Below, one piece after another: positions 18,590 through 28,782 of a DNA stretch of 38,119 bases. The position numbers were made by a program, and so were the translations under genes. Location: positions 1 to 38,119 of the forward strand of contig CAMBPD010000005.1 of NCBI GenBank assembly GCA_945869405.1. The letters are read 5' to 3'. The notes under the pieces are model-generated. The model was not told where the DNA came from, ran no database searches, and saw only the letters and a program-made list of their open reading frames with translations. Source of the DNA: Chryseobacterium gleum (lineage in GTDB: Bacteria > Bacteroidota > Bacteroidia > Flavobacteriales_D > Sanyastnellaceae). The first letter of the stretch is position 1. Every line of letters begins with the position of its first letter.

Positions 18590-19165
18590 ATGCGATTGTT
18601 TGCCGCCATTCACCTTTTCTTTGCCGCTTGTGCTCTAGTGCTCATGCAAGCATGCAATGCGCCAAGAAACTTCGAAGATGAAATTCATGCCATAGACTCG
18701 CTAAACATTGCAATGGATGAGTCTGTGCAATTGCTCGACTCAGCGGCACTGCAAATCACAGATTCAATTACCCGCCAATTGAAATTCATCCAAAATAATT
18801 TTAGAGGTGAAATGAAACAGTCAATGGCTGAAACACTACTGCGATTTGGCAACTACCGTGGCAAAGTAGTGACCATTGAACAATGGAAAGATTCCCTCCA
18901 TTACAGAAAAGACCAATTGCAAAACGAATTTTTTGCATTGCGAAATACGCTCTCCGACAAGGCAACTCACGACCGACTCAACCGCGAAATTTCGGAGCTC
19001 TATGCCGACTCTGTCTTGCAAAGCCTTACCGAAAAACAACAACAGTGGCACACCAAAATCAATGAATGGATGCAGCAAAAACAGTCGGTGAACAACAATT
19101 GGAGGTTGCTAAACGATACCATAAGTGTGTACAGAGAATCTATACCCCAAAGAAAACAACCATGA
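18590..19165 (+). CDS. Hypothetical lipoprotein, helical/coiled-coil
   Basis: Signal-like N-terminus with LMQAC lipobox-like motif; charged helical remainder; its stop overlaps the next start (ATGA). Confidence 0.65.
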   Translation: MRLFAAIHLFFAACALVLMQACNAPRNFEDEIHAIDSLNIAMDESVQLLDSAALQITDSITRQLKFIQNNFRGEMKQSMAETLLRFGNYRGKVVTIEQWKDSLHYRKDQLQNEFFALRNTLSDKATHDRLNREISELYADSVLQSLTEKQQQWHTKINEWMQQKQSVNNNWRLLNDTISVYRESIPQRKQP

Positions 19166-20979
19166 TTAAGCATTGGCTCTTTATGCTTGGCCTCATGCTA
19201 TGCGGGCTAACGGCCTCTGCCCAAGAAACCGACATGGAACTGGCCGACTATTATTACAACCAAGGCATGTTCGAACAGGCCAAGCTCTACTACGAAAAAA
19301 TTTACAAGACCAACAAAACATCGAAGGTCTTCAATAATTACCTCAATACGCTCATTGAACTGCGTGAACTCGAAGAGGCTGAAAAGATGGCCAAGAAAAA
19401 AATTAAGGAAGATGCAAAGGATGGCGTTGGTTACCTAAAACTGGGAGATCTCTACCGCAAATTCAACAAGCAGGAAGAAGCGAACGAACAATTCGATGAA
19501 GCCGTAAAGCGCGTTGAGCCCACTCGTTCCAACATACAACGATTGGCCAATGAGTTCGGACTCATCAACGAATATGAATACGCATTGAAGGTGTATGAAA
19601 AAGGACGAGCGCAATCGAAAGACGGTTATAACTTCACCTACGAGGTTGCCAACATGAAGGGCAATCTTGGCGACTACGCGGGCATGACGGAAGCCTTCCT
19701 TGACCTCATTGGCGAGGAACCAAACTACCTGCAGACCGTGCAAAACTCTTTCAATAGACTCCTCAACCTAGAGGACAACAAAGAGAACATGGATATGCTC
19801 AAAATGGCATTGCTTAAACGGGCTCAGAAATATCCGGACTCAACCATTTATGCGGAAATGCTTGCGTGGTTATTCATGCAAAAAAAAGACTTTGCCTCGG
19901 CCCTTGTGCAATCCATGGCACTCGACAAACGACAAAATGAGAATGGCAGCCGACTTATTAATTTGGCGCAACTTGCACTCAATAACGGAGACTACGAAAC
20001 CTCGCGAAAAGCCTATCAAGCCGTAATTGAAAAAGGGCCTGCCTCGGACTATTACATCATGGCGCGTATCGAAAAACTGCAAGTCTCGAAAGAAGAACTT
20101 TCACAAAAACCCGGCACAGACTCAGTGCTTTATGCACAATTAGAAACCGACTACATCGCTGCACTCGGAGAATTAGGAAGAACACACGAAACAGCAGTTT
20201 TAATGAAAGAACTCGCGCACCTGCAGGCTTTTCATCTGAAGAAATCCTCCGACGCTGTTACACTGCTGCGCGAGGCGATTGCATTGCCTGGAATTTTCAA
20301 TAAAACGCAAGCCTTGTGCAAGCTCGAATTAGGTGATGTGCAAGTCTTCAAAGGTGATATATGGGATGCTTCTCTTTTGTTTTCCCAAGTTGAACTGGAT
20401 TTCAAAGACGATATTTTAGGCAACGAAGCAAAATTTCGAAACGCTCGTGTTTCATACTATACCGGTGACTTTGATTGGGCACAAGGGCAACTCGATGCCC
20501 TCAAAGCTTCAACCTCAAAACTGATTTCCAACGACGCGATAGACCTCTCGTTGCTCATTACAGACAACTTCAACATGGACACAACCCTAGCTCCCATGAT
20601 GATGTATGCCCGAGCCGACCTACTGGCCTACCAAAACCGCTTCGACGATTGCATAACAACGCTAGACTCTATTCTCGTTGAATACCCAGCACACACCCTT
20701 ACCGATGAAATTAAAATGCTCAAGGCATCGCTCTATATGCAACGAGCACAATTCGACCTTGCGCGCGACTTATATCAAAACGTTGTCGATTTGCATTTCG
20801 CCGATATTACTGCAGATGACGCCTTGTTCAAGCTAGCCCTACTCCATGAGCAAGTATATCTAGACAACACAAAAGCAATGTCGCTGTTTGAAAAATTGAT
20901 CACGGATTTTCCTGCTAGTCTGTATGTCGTTGAAGCACGCAAACATTTCAGAGCACTGCGAGGCGACGACTTGAATTAA
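19162..20979 (+). CDS. Tetratricopeptide repeat protein with signal peptide
   Basis: MIKHWLFMLGLMLCGLTASAQETDMELADYYYNQGMFEQAKLYYEKIY...; repeated helical pairs. The track start at 19066 lies inside the previous gene; the ATG at 19162 gives a signal peptide and a 4-nt overlap. Confidence 0.88.
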   Translation: MIKHWLFMLGLMLCGLTASAQETDMELADYYYNQGMFEQAKLYYEKIYKTNKTSKVFNNYLNTLIELRELEEAEKMAKKKIKEDAKDGVGYLKLGDLYRKFNKQEEANEQFDEAVKRVEPTRSNIQRLANEFGLINEYEYALKVYEKGRAQSKDGYNFTYEVANMKGNLGDYAGMTEAFLDLIGEEPNYLQTVQNSFNRLLNLEDNKENMDMLKMALLKRAQKYPDSTIYAEMLAWLFMQKKDFASALVQSMALDKRQNENGSRLINLAQLALNNGDYETSRKAYQAVIEKGPASDYYIMARIEKLQVSKEELSQKPGTDSVLYAQLETDYIAALGELGRTHETAVLMKELAHLQAFHLKKSSDAVTLLREAIALPGIFNKTQALCKLELGDVQVFKGDIWDASLLFSQVELDFKDDILGNEAKFRNARVSYYTGDFDWAQGQLDALKASTSKLISNDAIDLSLLITDNFNMDTTLAPMMMYARADLLAYQNRFDDCITTLDSILVEYPAHTLTDEIKMLKASLYMQRAQFDLARDLYQNVVDLHFADITADDALFKLALLHEQVYLDNTKAMSLFEKLITDFPASLYVVEARKHFRALRGDDLN

Positions 20980-21146
20980 CTAAACACTCCGTCGGCAACC
21001 GCCACATCGAGCAGTTTCATCGCCTTGTCAAAATCAAAATCCGACAATGATGTTTGAACGTGGCGAATAGTCTCTAAGCTCGCAACTTGTGCCCCGCTAA
21101 ACCTTACGTTACTATTCATTACCATGGCGCGAACTTGTCTTTTCAA
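20976..21146 (-). CDS. Possible small protein (TTG start 56 aa, or ATG at 21125 for 49 aa)
   Basis: Uninterrupted frame LKRQVRAMVMNSNVRFSGAQVASLETIRHVQTSLSDFDFDKAMKLLDVAVADGVFS-stop, in an otherwise unexplained gap; no clear ribosome binding site. Confidence 0.25.
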   Translation of the reverse strand: MKRQVRAMVMNSNVRFSGAQVASLETIRHVQTSLSDFDFDKAMKLLDVAVADGVFS

Positions 21147-21175
21147 TAAAAAGCCCCAGAGTTTCCTCTGGGGCT
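21146..21175 (-). terminator. Rho-independent terminator after nrdA
   Basis: Perfect 10-bp stem AGCCCCAGAG (21152-21161) / CTCTGGGGCT (21166-21175), 4-nt loop; U-rich tail when read on the minus strand. Confidence 0.85.
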
Positions 21176-21248
21176 AAAGAGCTCAATCAACTGTATTTTA
21201 AGTCGCCGTGTCACCTGTTTTTTTGGGTGCATAGGCATTAATAATTCT

Positions 21249-23729
21249 CTAGCCGCTGCACATCTCGCACGCATCTGGATTGTCGAGAGAACACGACAAC
21301 GCAGCTTGGTTTTGCGCAATCTCCTCCGCGCTCATTCCTGCCGCAGATGACAGTTCCATCGTCATTTGTGACGCTTGAGGCTCTACCATAACAGGCTCTA
21401 CCGCGTAGGCCGCTGCTGTTGCAATCGCCATGGCCGACTCCACTAGTGCTGGGATAGTTTCTGTCTGGTACTTCTTTTCAACGGTGAACTTAATTGCATC
21501 GGTGGCTGCCTTCGTGCGCAGGTAATACATACCTGTTTTCAAACCACGCTCCCATGAATAGAAGTGCATCGATGACAACTTACCAAAATTCGCATTCTCC
21601 ATAAATATGTTGAGCGACTGGCTCTGGCAAATGAAGGCGCCGCGGTCTGCTGCCATTTCAATGATCGACTTCTGTGAAAGCTCCCATGCTGTTTTGTAAA
21701 GGGCCTTCAGATTCTCTGGTATCTCATCAATCGATTGAACCGATCCGTTCGCTCCAATCAACTTGTTCTTAATATCTTCATTCCACAAGCCAAGATTCAC
21801 AAGATCGCGCAACAAATGCTTATTGACAATAATATACTCACCAGCCAAAACACGACGGGTGTAAATGTTACTTGTATAGGGTTCAAAGCACTCGTTATTG
21901 CCCAAAATTTGCGCCGTGCTCGCCGTTGGCATTGGAGCGAGCAACAACGAATTACGCATTCCGTGATTCTTGATTTCTTCCTTCAGCACATCCCACTCCC
22001 AACGTGAAGATGGCGTTACATTCCACATGTCATATTGCAGAATGCCCTGGCTTGCAGGCGAGCCTTCATAGGTTTCATACGAGCCAAACTCCTTTGCCAA
22101 GTCCTTGGAAGCTGTGCAGGCAGCATAATAGATTGTTTCAAATACTTCCTTGTTCAATTGGCGTGATTCTGCACTATCAAATGGGAAGCGCATAAGAATA
22201 AACGCATCAGCCAATCCTTGCACGCCAATGCCGATTGGACGGTGGCGCATATTGCTCTTCCTTGTCTCTGGTACTGGGTAATAGTTGCCGTCGATAATCT
22301 TGTTCAAATTCACTGTGAGTTGATAGGCCACATCGAACAACTTGTGGTGGTCGAACTTGCCCTCCTTCACAAATTTCGGCAGGGCAATGGAGCCAAGGTT
22401 GCACACCGCGATTTCGTCTGGAGCAGTGTACTCCATGATTTCTGTGCACAAATTTGAACTCTTGATTGTCCCCAAATTTTTCTGGTTGCTCTTGCTGTTT
22501 GCCGCATCCTTGTAGAGCATATACGGTGTACCCGTCTCGATCTGAGATTCAAGAATTCTAAACCATAAATCTTGGGCTTTAATCGTCTGACGACCTTTGC
22601 CCTCACTTTCGTACTTTGTATACAGTGCTTCAAAATTATCTCCCCAAACGTCTGACAGTCCAGGGCACTCATGCGGACACATCAAGGTCCATTCTCCGTC
22701 TGCTTTAACGCGCTTCATGAACAAATCCGGAATCCATAACGCATAAAATAAATCGCGTGCACGAGCTTCTTCTTTTCCGTGATTCTTCTTCAAATCAAGA
22801 AAGTCGTAAACATCTGCGTGCCATGGCTCGAGATATATTGCGAATGAACCCTTTCTCTTACCGCCGCCCTGATCTACGTAGCGAGCAGTATCGTTGAATA
22901 CCTTCAACATTGGAACAATACCATTGCTGGTGCCATTGGTGCCCTTGATGTATGAGCCCTTGGCCCGCACGTTGTGTATACTTAAACCTATACCACCTGC
23001 ACTCTGTGAAATAAGTGCGGTCTGCTTCAGTGTGTTGTAAATCCCGTCAATGCTGTCGTCTTGCATCTGAAGCAAAAAACAAGAACTCATCTGAGGCTTA
23101 GGAGTTCCCGCGTTGAACAAGGTAGGTGTTGCGTGCGTGAACCAACCCTCGCTAAGCATATTGTACGTTTTGATGGCCTCAGTAATATCTGCCTTGTGAA
23201 TTCCCACGGCAACACGCATAAACAATTGCTGCGGACGTTCAGCGACTTTGCCGTTGGTCTTAAGCAAATAAGAACGCTCTAGCGTCTTGAAACCGAAGTA
23301 ATCAAAATTAAAGTCGCGGTCGTAAATAATTGTGCTGTCCAAAATTGGAGCGTTGTCGACGATCACCTTGTATACATCATCCGCAATCAATCCAGCGTTT
23401 GCACCTGTTTTCGGATCAACATAGTAATAAAAATCTGTCATCACCTGACTGAACGACTTCTTGGTGTTCTTGTGCAGATTGCTCACCGCTATGCGTGAAG
23501 CAAGCAAGGCATAATCTGGATGTGTGGCAGTATTGGTGGCCGCAATTTCCGCCGCCAAGTTATCGAGCTCACTAGTGGTTACTCCATCGTAAACACCCTC
23601 AATCACCTTCATGGCAACTTTTACGGAATCTACAATTGGATTCAACCCGTAACAAAGCTTTCCCACGCGAGCAGTGATTTTGTCAAATTTCACCGTCTCC
23701 TTGTGACCGTCTCTTTTAATAACGAACAT
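21249..23729 (-). CDS. nrdA: Class I ribonucleoside-diphosphate reductase, alpha subunit
   Basis: N-terminal ATP-cone ([22 protein letters not shown]); [68 protein letters not shown]-terminal CEMCSG redox cysteines. Confidence 0.98.
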   Translation of the reverse strand: MFVIKRDGHKETVKFDKITARVGKLCYGLNPIVDSVKVAMKVIEGVYDGVTTSELDNLAAEIAATNTATHPDYALLASRIAVSNLHKNTKKSFSQVMTDFYYYVDPKTGANAGLIADDVYKVIVDNAPILDSTIIYDRDFNFDYFGFKTLERSYLLKTNGKVAERPQQLFMRVAVGIHKADITEAIKTYNMLSEGWFTHATPTLFNAGTPKPQMSSCFLLQMQDDSIDGIYNTLKQTALISQSAGGIGLSIHNVRAKGSYIKGTNGTSNGIVPMLKVFNDTARYVDQGGGKRKGSFAIYLEPWHADVYDFLDLKKNHGKEEARARDLFYALWIPDLFMKRVKADGEWTLMCPHECPGLSDVWGDNFEALYTKYESEGKGRQTIKAQDLWFRILESQIETGTPYMLYKDAANSKSNQKNLGTIKSSNLCTEIMEYTAPDEIAVCNLGSIALPKFVKEGKFDHHKLFDVAYQLTVNLNKIIDGNYYPVPETRKSNMRHRPIGIGVQGLADAFILMRFPFDSAESRQLNKEVFETIYYAACTASKDLAKEFGSYETYEGSPASQGILQYDMWNVTPSSRWEWDVLKEEIKNHGMRNSLLLAPMPTASTAQILGNNECFEPYTSNIYTRRVLAGEYIIVNKHLLRDLVNLGLWNEDIKNKLIGANGSVQSIDEIPENLKALYKTAWELSQKSIIEMAADRGAFICQSQSLNIFMENANFGKLSSMHFYSWERGLKTGMYYLRTKAATDAIKFTVEKKYQTETIPALVESAMAIATAAAYAVEPVMVEPQASQMTMELSSAAGMSAEEIAQNQAALSCSLDNPDACEMCSG

Positions 23730-24043
23730 ATTCTTTCTTTTTTTTAAATCTTAACTGGTTGGGATTCTTCAAACATCTACCGCTAGGCTCCCTTCACTAT
23801 CGGCTTCTCATAGAGGGCATTTTTAATGCTCCTCCGGTCTCGTATGAATCTATGCTTTTGCAACGCTTAATTAAAAAAACTAAAAACATCTTTGCAACGA
23901 GGGTGCAATAAAAACATCGAAGACCGGTAAACTCAAAAATTTCATCGTTTGTTTTAAAAAATCAACACACAATTATTCACATCGATAAAATGTGAAAACT
24001 TATTTTGCTCTTACCCAATTTTTTGCATATTCCTGATTTCTCT
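23730..24043 (-). promoter_or_regulatory. Candidate regulatory spacer between nrdB and nrdA
   Basis: Direct repeats TTTGCAACG at 23857-23865 and 23891-23899; complementary arms CCGGTCT 23834-23840 / AGACCGG 23921-23927; inverted repeat TTCACAT 23976-23982 / ATGTGAA 23990-23996. Confidence 0.4.
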
Positions 24044-25060
24044 CTAAAAATCTTCGCTCAACGAGAAGGTCTGCTTGTCTTTATCGGCCAGAACTCCAGC
24101 CTTCTGGTATTCCCCAACGCGCTTTTCGAAGAAGTTTGTTTTTCCTTGCAACGAAATCATTTCCATAAAGTCAAACGGATTGGACTTGTTATATTCCCGA
24201 TCATTGCCCAACTCCAACAGCAAACGATCTGCAACGAACTCAATGTATTGAGCCATTAGATCGCTATTCATACCAATCAACTTCACTGGTAAGGCATCGA
24301 GAATAAACTCCTTTTCGATTTCAACTGCATTGATGATTATTTCACGGATTTGCTCCTTTGGCAATTTGTTGATGATGTGGTTCTTGTAGAGCAGGCAAGC
24401 GAAATCACAATGCAATCCCTCGTCGCGACTGATCAACTCGTTAGAGAAAGTCAGCCCTGGCATAAGACCGCGTTTTTTCAGCCAAAAAATGCTGCAAAAC
24501 GAACCACTAAAGAAAATGCCCTCTACCGCAGCAAAAGCAACAAGGCGCTCTGCAAATGAACCATTCTTAATCCAACGTAACGCCCAATCCGCCTTCTTGC
24601 GAACACAGTCTAACGTGTCTATTGCATTAAACAAGTGGCTCTTGTCTTTTGTGTCCTTTATATAGGTATCAATCAACAACGAATAAGTTTCGCTGTGAAT
24701 GTTCTCCATCATAATCTGGAAGCCGTAGAAAAACTTTGCCTCCGTGTACTGTACCTGACGAACAAAATTTTCGGCCAAATTCTCATTTACGATTCCATCG
24801 CTCGCCGCAAAAAAGGCCAAAACGTGTTTGATGAAGTGGCGCTCATCGTTGTTGAGCTTCGTGTTCCAATCGACCAAGTCGGCCTCCAAATCAATCTCCT
24901 CAGCCGTCCAGAAATTGGCCTCACTTTTTTTGTAAAAATGCCATATGTCGTGGTGAACAATTGGGAATAAAACGAAACGGCCCGGATTCTCATTGAGAAT
25001 GGGCTCCCCTGTGTGTAGTGTCATAGTTTCTTGCAATGCGATTTCTTCTACTGATTCCAT
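24044..25060 (-). CDS. nrdB: Class I ribonucleoside-diphosphate reductase, beta subunit
   Basis: [31 protein letters not shown] (retains Glu/His ligands and the Tyr equivalent to the radical tyrosine), [46 protein letters not shown]. Confidence 0.97.
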   Translation of the reverse strand: MESVEEIALQETMTLHTGEPILNENPGRFVLFPIVHHDIWHFYKKSEANFWTAEEIDLEADLVDWNTKLNNDERHFIKHVLAFFAASDGIVNENLAENFVRQVQYTEAKFFYGFQIMMENIHSETYSLLIDTYIKDTKDKSHLFNAIDTLDCVRKKADWALRWIKNGSFAERLVAFAAVEGIFFSGSFCSIFWLKKRGLMPGLTFSNELISRDEGLHCDFACLLYKNHIINKLPKEQIREIIINAVEIEKEFILDALPVKLIGMNSDLMAQYIEFVADRLLLELGNDREYNKSNPFDFMEMISLQGKTNFFEKRVGEYQKAGVLADKDKQTFSLSEDF

Positions 25061-25350
25061 TCGAGTAGGGTAAATTAAGTTAGCGTTAACGAAGTATAGT
25101 TGTCGTGAATGTCCATTAGTTTTTGGTCAAATAAACCTCCCCAGTTTCCTAAAGATCGACAAAGTCAAAGGTGAGCCAAAATCCTCCCGATGACAAAAAG
25201 AAACAATTGACAACCGAACCAACTTTTTAACATGACAACACTCACGTTTGAAAATCAGCGGCTAACCCTATGAAATCCGATTTAAGCGACAGCCTGTCAG
25301 TTCGCTATCCCATGGCACTATTTTTCGCCTCGCGGCGGCCCGTAGCGTGC

Positions 25351-25358
25351 TAAATTTG
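25351..25358 (+). promoter_or_regulatory. Bacteroidota-type -7 box TAAATTTG upstream of secA
   Basis: Perfect TAnnTTTG about 35 nt upstream of the secA start; -33 element not clear. Confidence 0.5.
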
Positions 25359-25392
25359 TCGCGGTTCAAAAGAACAGTTTATACTTTATATT

Positions 25393-28300
25393 ATGATTGG
25401 AGCAATTAATAAGATCCTAAAAAAATTCGTTGGCGATAAATCCAAGCAGGATCTCAAAGATATCAACCCTATTGTTGGTCAGGTAAGACAGATCGGACAA
25501 ACACTCACGGGAATCAGCGACGACGATTTGCGCAATAGGGTCGAAAAGTTGAAGGGTCTCGTAAAAACTCGCATTTCTGAACGCGAAGAAGAAATTGCTC
25601 AATTGAAAGTGCAGGCAGAGGCTCTGCAAGGCACCGAACTTGAAAAGAAAGAGAGCGTTTTCGCTCAAATAGATAAACTTGAGAAAGAAGTCGACAGTCA
25701 AATTGAAGAAGTACTAGAGGAGATTCTGCCTGAAACATTTGCTATCGTGCGTGAAACTGCTCGCCGACTCAAAGAAAACCCAGAGATACGGGTTACAGCT
25801 AGTGACTTTGATCGACAACTCGCAACCATCCAATCCAAAGACTACGTGCGCATCGAAGGCGATACGGCGATATGGAAAAACAACTGGATTGCAGCAGGCA
25901 ACCGAACCACTTGGGACATGGTACACTACGATGTACAAATCATAGGTGGTACTGCGCTTCACCGTGGAAAAGTGGCTGAAATGGCAACCGGAGAAGGAAA
26001 AACGCTTGTTGCAACACTTCCCGTTTTCCTCAACGCGCTCGCCAACAGAGGGGTACACCTTGTCACTGTAAACGATTATTTGGCAAAACGTGACTCGGAG
26101 TGGATGGGTCCACTGTACGAGTTTCATGGTCTCTCGGTAGATTGCATCGATAGGCACCAACCCAATAGCCAAGGCCGCCGAAATGCCTCCCGCGCCAGCA
26201 TCACGTTCGGAACGAACAATGAATTCGGGTTTGATTACCTACGCGATAATATGGCGGTTGAAGCCTCTCAGTTGGTTCAGCGCAAACACCATTACGCCAT
26301 TGTAGATGAGGTGGATAGCGTTCTTATCGATGAGGCCAGAACACCTCTCATAATCTCTGGGCCAACCCCAAAGGGCGATGACCAAGAATTCGACGCGCTG
26401 AAACCAAAGGTACTGCTGCTCATGAACGCGCAAAAAGCAGCGTCTACCGACTTTATTACGCTCTCCAAAAAGAAACTGATTGCCGATAACAAATCGCCTT
26501 CAAAAGAAGACATCATAGAAGGTTCGTTGGCTCTATATCGCGCCTACAGAGCTCTTCCCAAAAACAAGGCCCTCATAAAATTCTTGAGCGAAGAGGGAAT
26601 GAAAGCACACCTGCTCAAAACTGAAGGTCAATACCTGCAAGATAACCAACGCGACATGCACAAAGTCGATGCTGAACTCTTCTTTGTTATTGATGAAAAA
26701 CACAATCAAATTGAGTTGACCGATAAAGGTATCCAACTCATCTCCAAAAACATGGAAGATGAGCAATTCTTCTCGCTTCCCGATCTTGGCTCTGAAATCG
26801 CAGATATCGACACAAGCGGCAAATCGGATGAAGAAAAACGCGCAGCCAAAGATGATCTAATGCGCGATTATAGTATCAAGAGCGAACGCATCCACACCAT
26901 AAATCAGTTGCTCAAAGCATATGCGCTTTTCGAAAAAGATGTCGATTACGTGCTCATGGAGAACAAGGTGAAAATCGTTGATGAGCAAACGGGGCGTATC
27001 ATGGAAGGCCGCCGCTATTCAGATGGTTTGCACCAAGCCATTGAAGCCAAAGAAAATGTTCGTGTGGAGGCCGCTACTCAAACGTATGCCACCATCACGC
27101 TACAGAACTTCTTCCGCATGTATCATAAGCTTTCGGGTATGACAGGTACAGCTGAAACCGAGGCGGGTGAGTTGTGGAGCATCTACAAATTGGATGTAAT
27201 TGTTATTCCAACCAACACCCAAATTTCACGCAAAGACATGGAAGACAAGGTGTACAAAACCAAGCGTGAAAAATACAATGCAGTTATCGAAGAAATAGCC
27301 GAGTTGCGCGCTGCAGGTAGGCCTGTCTTGGTGGGAACGACCACGGTTGAAGTGAGTGAGTTACTTTCAAAAATGCTGCGCCTTCGCAACATTGATCACC
27401 AAGTACTCAACGCGAAGTTGCACCAGAAAGAAGCAGATATTGTGGCCATGGCCGGCCGGCCGAGCATTGTAACCATTGCAACCAACATGGCGGGTCGTGG
27501 AACCGACATCAAACTCACCGCAGAGGTTAAGGCTTCGGGTGGTCTTGCAATTATTGGTACCGAACGTCACGATTCTCGGCGCGTTGACCGCCAGTTGCGC
27601 GGCCGTTCGGGGCGACAAGGTGACCCAGGATCTTCGCAATTCTATGTGTCGCTCGAAGATGATCTCATGCGTTTATTTGGTAGCGACCGCATTGCTAAAA
27701 TGATGGACCGCCTCGGATTGAAAGAGGGGGAGGTGATTCAACATAGCATGATTACCTCAAGCATAGAGCGCGCTCAAAAGAAAGTCGAAGAAAACAACTT
27801 CGGCATACGCAAGCGACTATTGGAGTATGACGATGTAATGAACGCTCAGCGCGAAGTAATCTACAAGCGACGCAAACACGCCTTGTTCGGTGAGCGACTA
27901 AAGCTTGACATTGATAATATGCTGTACGACTTAGCAGAAATTGCCGTAGAGCAAAATCACCCAGCGAAAAACTATGAGGGTTTCTCGTTGGATGTGTTGC
28001 GCTATTTTGGAATAGTGCCTCCGATGGGACGAGAAGAGTTTGCCACGTCGAAAATGGACGACGTAATATTTGACACCTACCAAGCGGTTGAAACTCGCTA
28101 CAAGGAACGCGTTCAAGAAATAAAGCGCGAGGCATTTCCTGTCATCAAAAATGTTTTCGAAAACAATTCACAAGGGTTCACAAACATTTCAGTTCCTTTC
28201 AGCGATGCACGGAAAACAATTCAAGTTGCTGTAAATCTTGAAAGAGCCTATCAAAGTGAATGTAATGAAATTGTTGATGCATTAGAGAAGGGAATCACAT

Positions 28301-28758
28301 TGGCGATCATTGACCAAAGCTGGAAAGAACACTTGCGCGACATGGACGATTTGCGTGGCAACGTTCAATTTGCCTCGCACGAACAAAAAGACCCATTGCT
28401 CATTTATAAGCTGGAGAGTTTTAAGCTCTTCAAAAACCTGATTGCAAAAGTGAACGGCGAGCTTACAAATTTCCTCATGCACGCTAAGCTACCCCAAGGA
28501 CAGCAAGCACAAGTGCGTCAGGCGTCTACTGTAAAAACCGCTGAACCAACAAAGGTCAATGTGCAAAAAGCAGAGAGCTTAAACTTACAACAACGTGTGG
28601 CGGTAAGCCAGCAACAACCCCAACAGCAGTCGGCTTTGCCTCAAGGTCCGCCAGTAAAGGCAGAGCCCGTAAAAGCCGAAGTTCGTATTGGTCGAAATGA
28701 TGCATGCCCTTGCGGAAGTGGTAAGAAATACAAAGCCTGCCATGGTCAAGAGGCCTAG
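25393..28758 (+). CDS. secA: Preprotein translocase subunit SecA
   Basis: 1121 aa; [62 protein letters not shown], and C-terminal zinc motif [14 protein letters not shown]. Confidence 0.98.
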   Translation: MIGAINKILKKFVGDKSKQDLKDINPIVGQVRQIGQTLTGISDDDLRNRVEKLKGLVKTRISEREEEIAQLKVQAEALQGTELEKKESVFAQIDKLEKEVDSQIEEVLEEILPETFAIVRETARRLKENPEIRVTASDFDRQLATIQSKDYVRIEGDTAIWKNNWIAAGNRTTWDMVHYDVQIIGGTALHRGKVAEMATGEGKTLVATLPVFLNALANRGVHLVTVNDYLAKRDSEWMGPLYEFHGLSVDCIDRHQPNSQGRRNASRASITFGTNNEFGFDYLRDNMAVEASQLVQRKHHYAIVDEVDSVLIDEARTPLIISGPTPKGDDQEFDALKPKVLLLMNAQKAASTDFITLSKKKLIADNKSPSKEDIIEGSLALYRAYRALPKNKALIKFLSEEGMKAHLLKTEGQYLQDNQRDMHKVDAELFFVIDEKHNQIELTDKGIQLISKNMEDEQFFSLPDLGSEIADIDTSGKSDEEKRAAKDDLMRDYSIKSERIHTINQLLKAYALFEKDVDYVLMENKVKIVDEQTGRIMEGRRYSDGLHQAIEAKENVRVEAATQTYATITLQNFFRMYHKLSGMTGTAETEAGELWSIYKLDVIVIPTNTQISRKDMEDKVYKTKREKYNAVIEEIAELRAAGRPVLVGTTTVEVSELLSKMLRLRNIDHQVLNAKLHQKEADIVAMAGRPSIVTIATNMAGRGTDIKLTAEVKASGGLAIIGTERHDSRRVDRQLRGRSGRQGDPGSSQFYVSLEDDLMRLFGSDRIAKMMDRLGLKEGEVIQHSMITSSIERAQKKVEENNFGIRKRLLEYDDVMNAQREVIYKRRKHALFGERLKLDIDNMLYDLAEIAVEQNHPAKNYEGFSLDVLRYFGIVPPMGREEFATSKMDDVIFDTYQAVETRYKERVQEIKREAFPVIKNVFENNSQGFTNISVPFSDARKTIQVAVNLERAYQSECNEIVDALEKGITLAIIDQSWKEHLRDMDDLRGNVQFASHEQKDPLLIYKLESFKLFKNLIAKVNGELTNFLMHAKLPQGQQAQVRQASTVKTAEPTKVNVQKAESLNLQQRVAVSQQQPQQQSALPQGPPVKAEPVKAEVRIGRNDACPCGSGKKYKACHGQEA

Positions 28759-28782
28759 GAAAAAAAGAATAAATAGACAATC

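Noticed and set aside
23730-24043. Known riboswitch class upstream of nrdA
   Set aside because: I could not match the sequence to any consensus I know (cobalamin, THF, preQ1, fluoride); kept only as an unclassified regulatory candidate.
25312-25328. Sigma-54-like promoter (TGGCAC...TTCGC) upstream of secA
   Set aside because: GG to GC spacing is 11 nt rather than the required 10, and the -12 element is TCGC rather than TTGC; TAAATTTG is a better promoter candidate.
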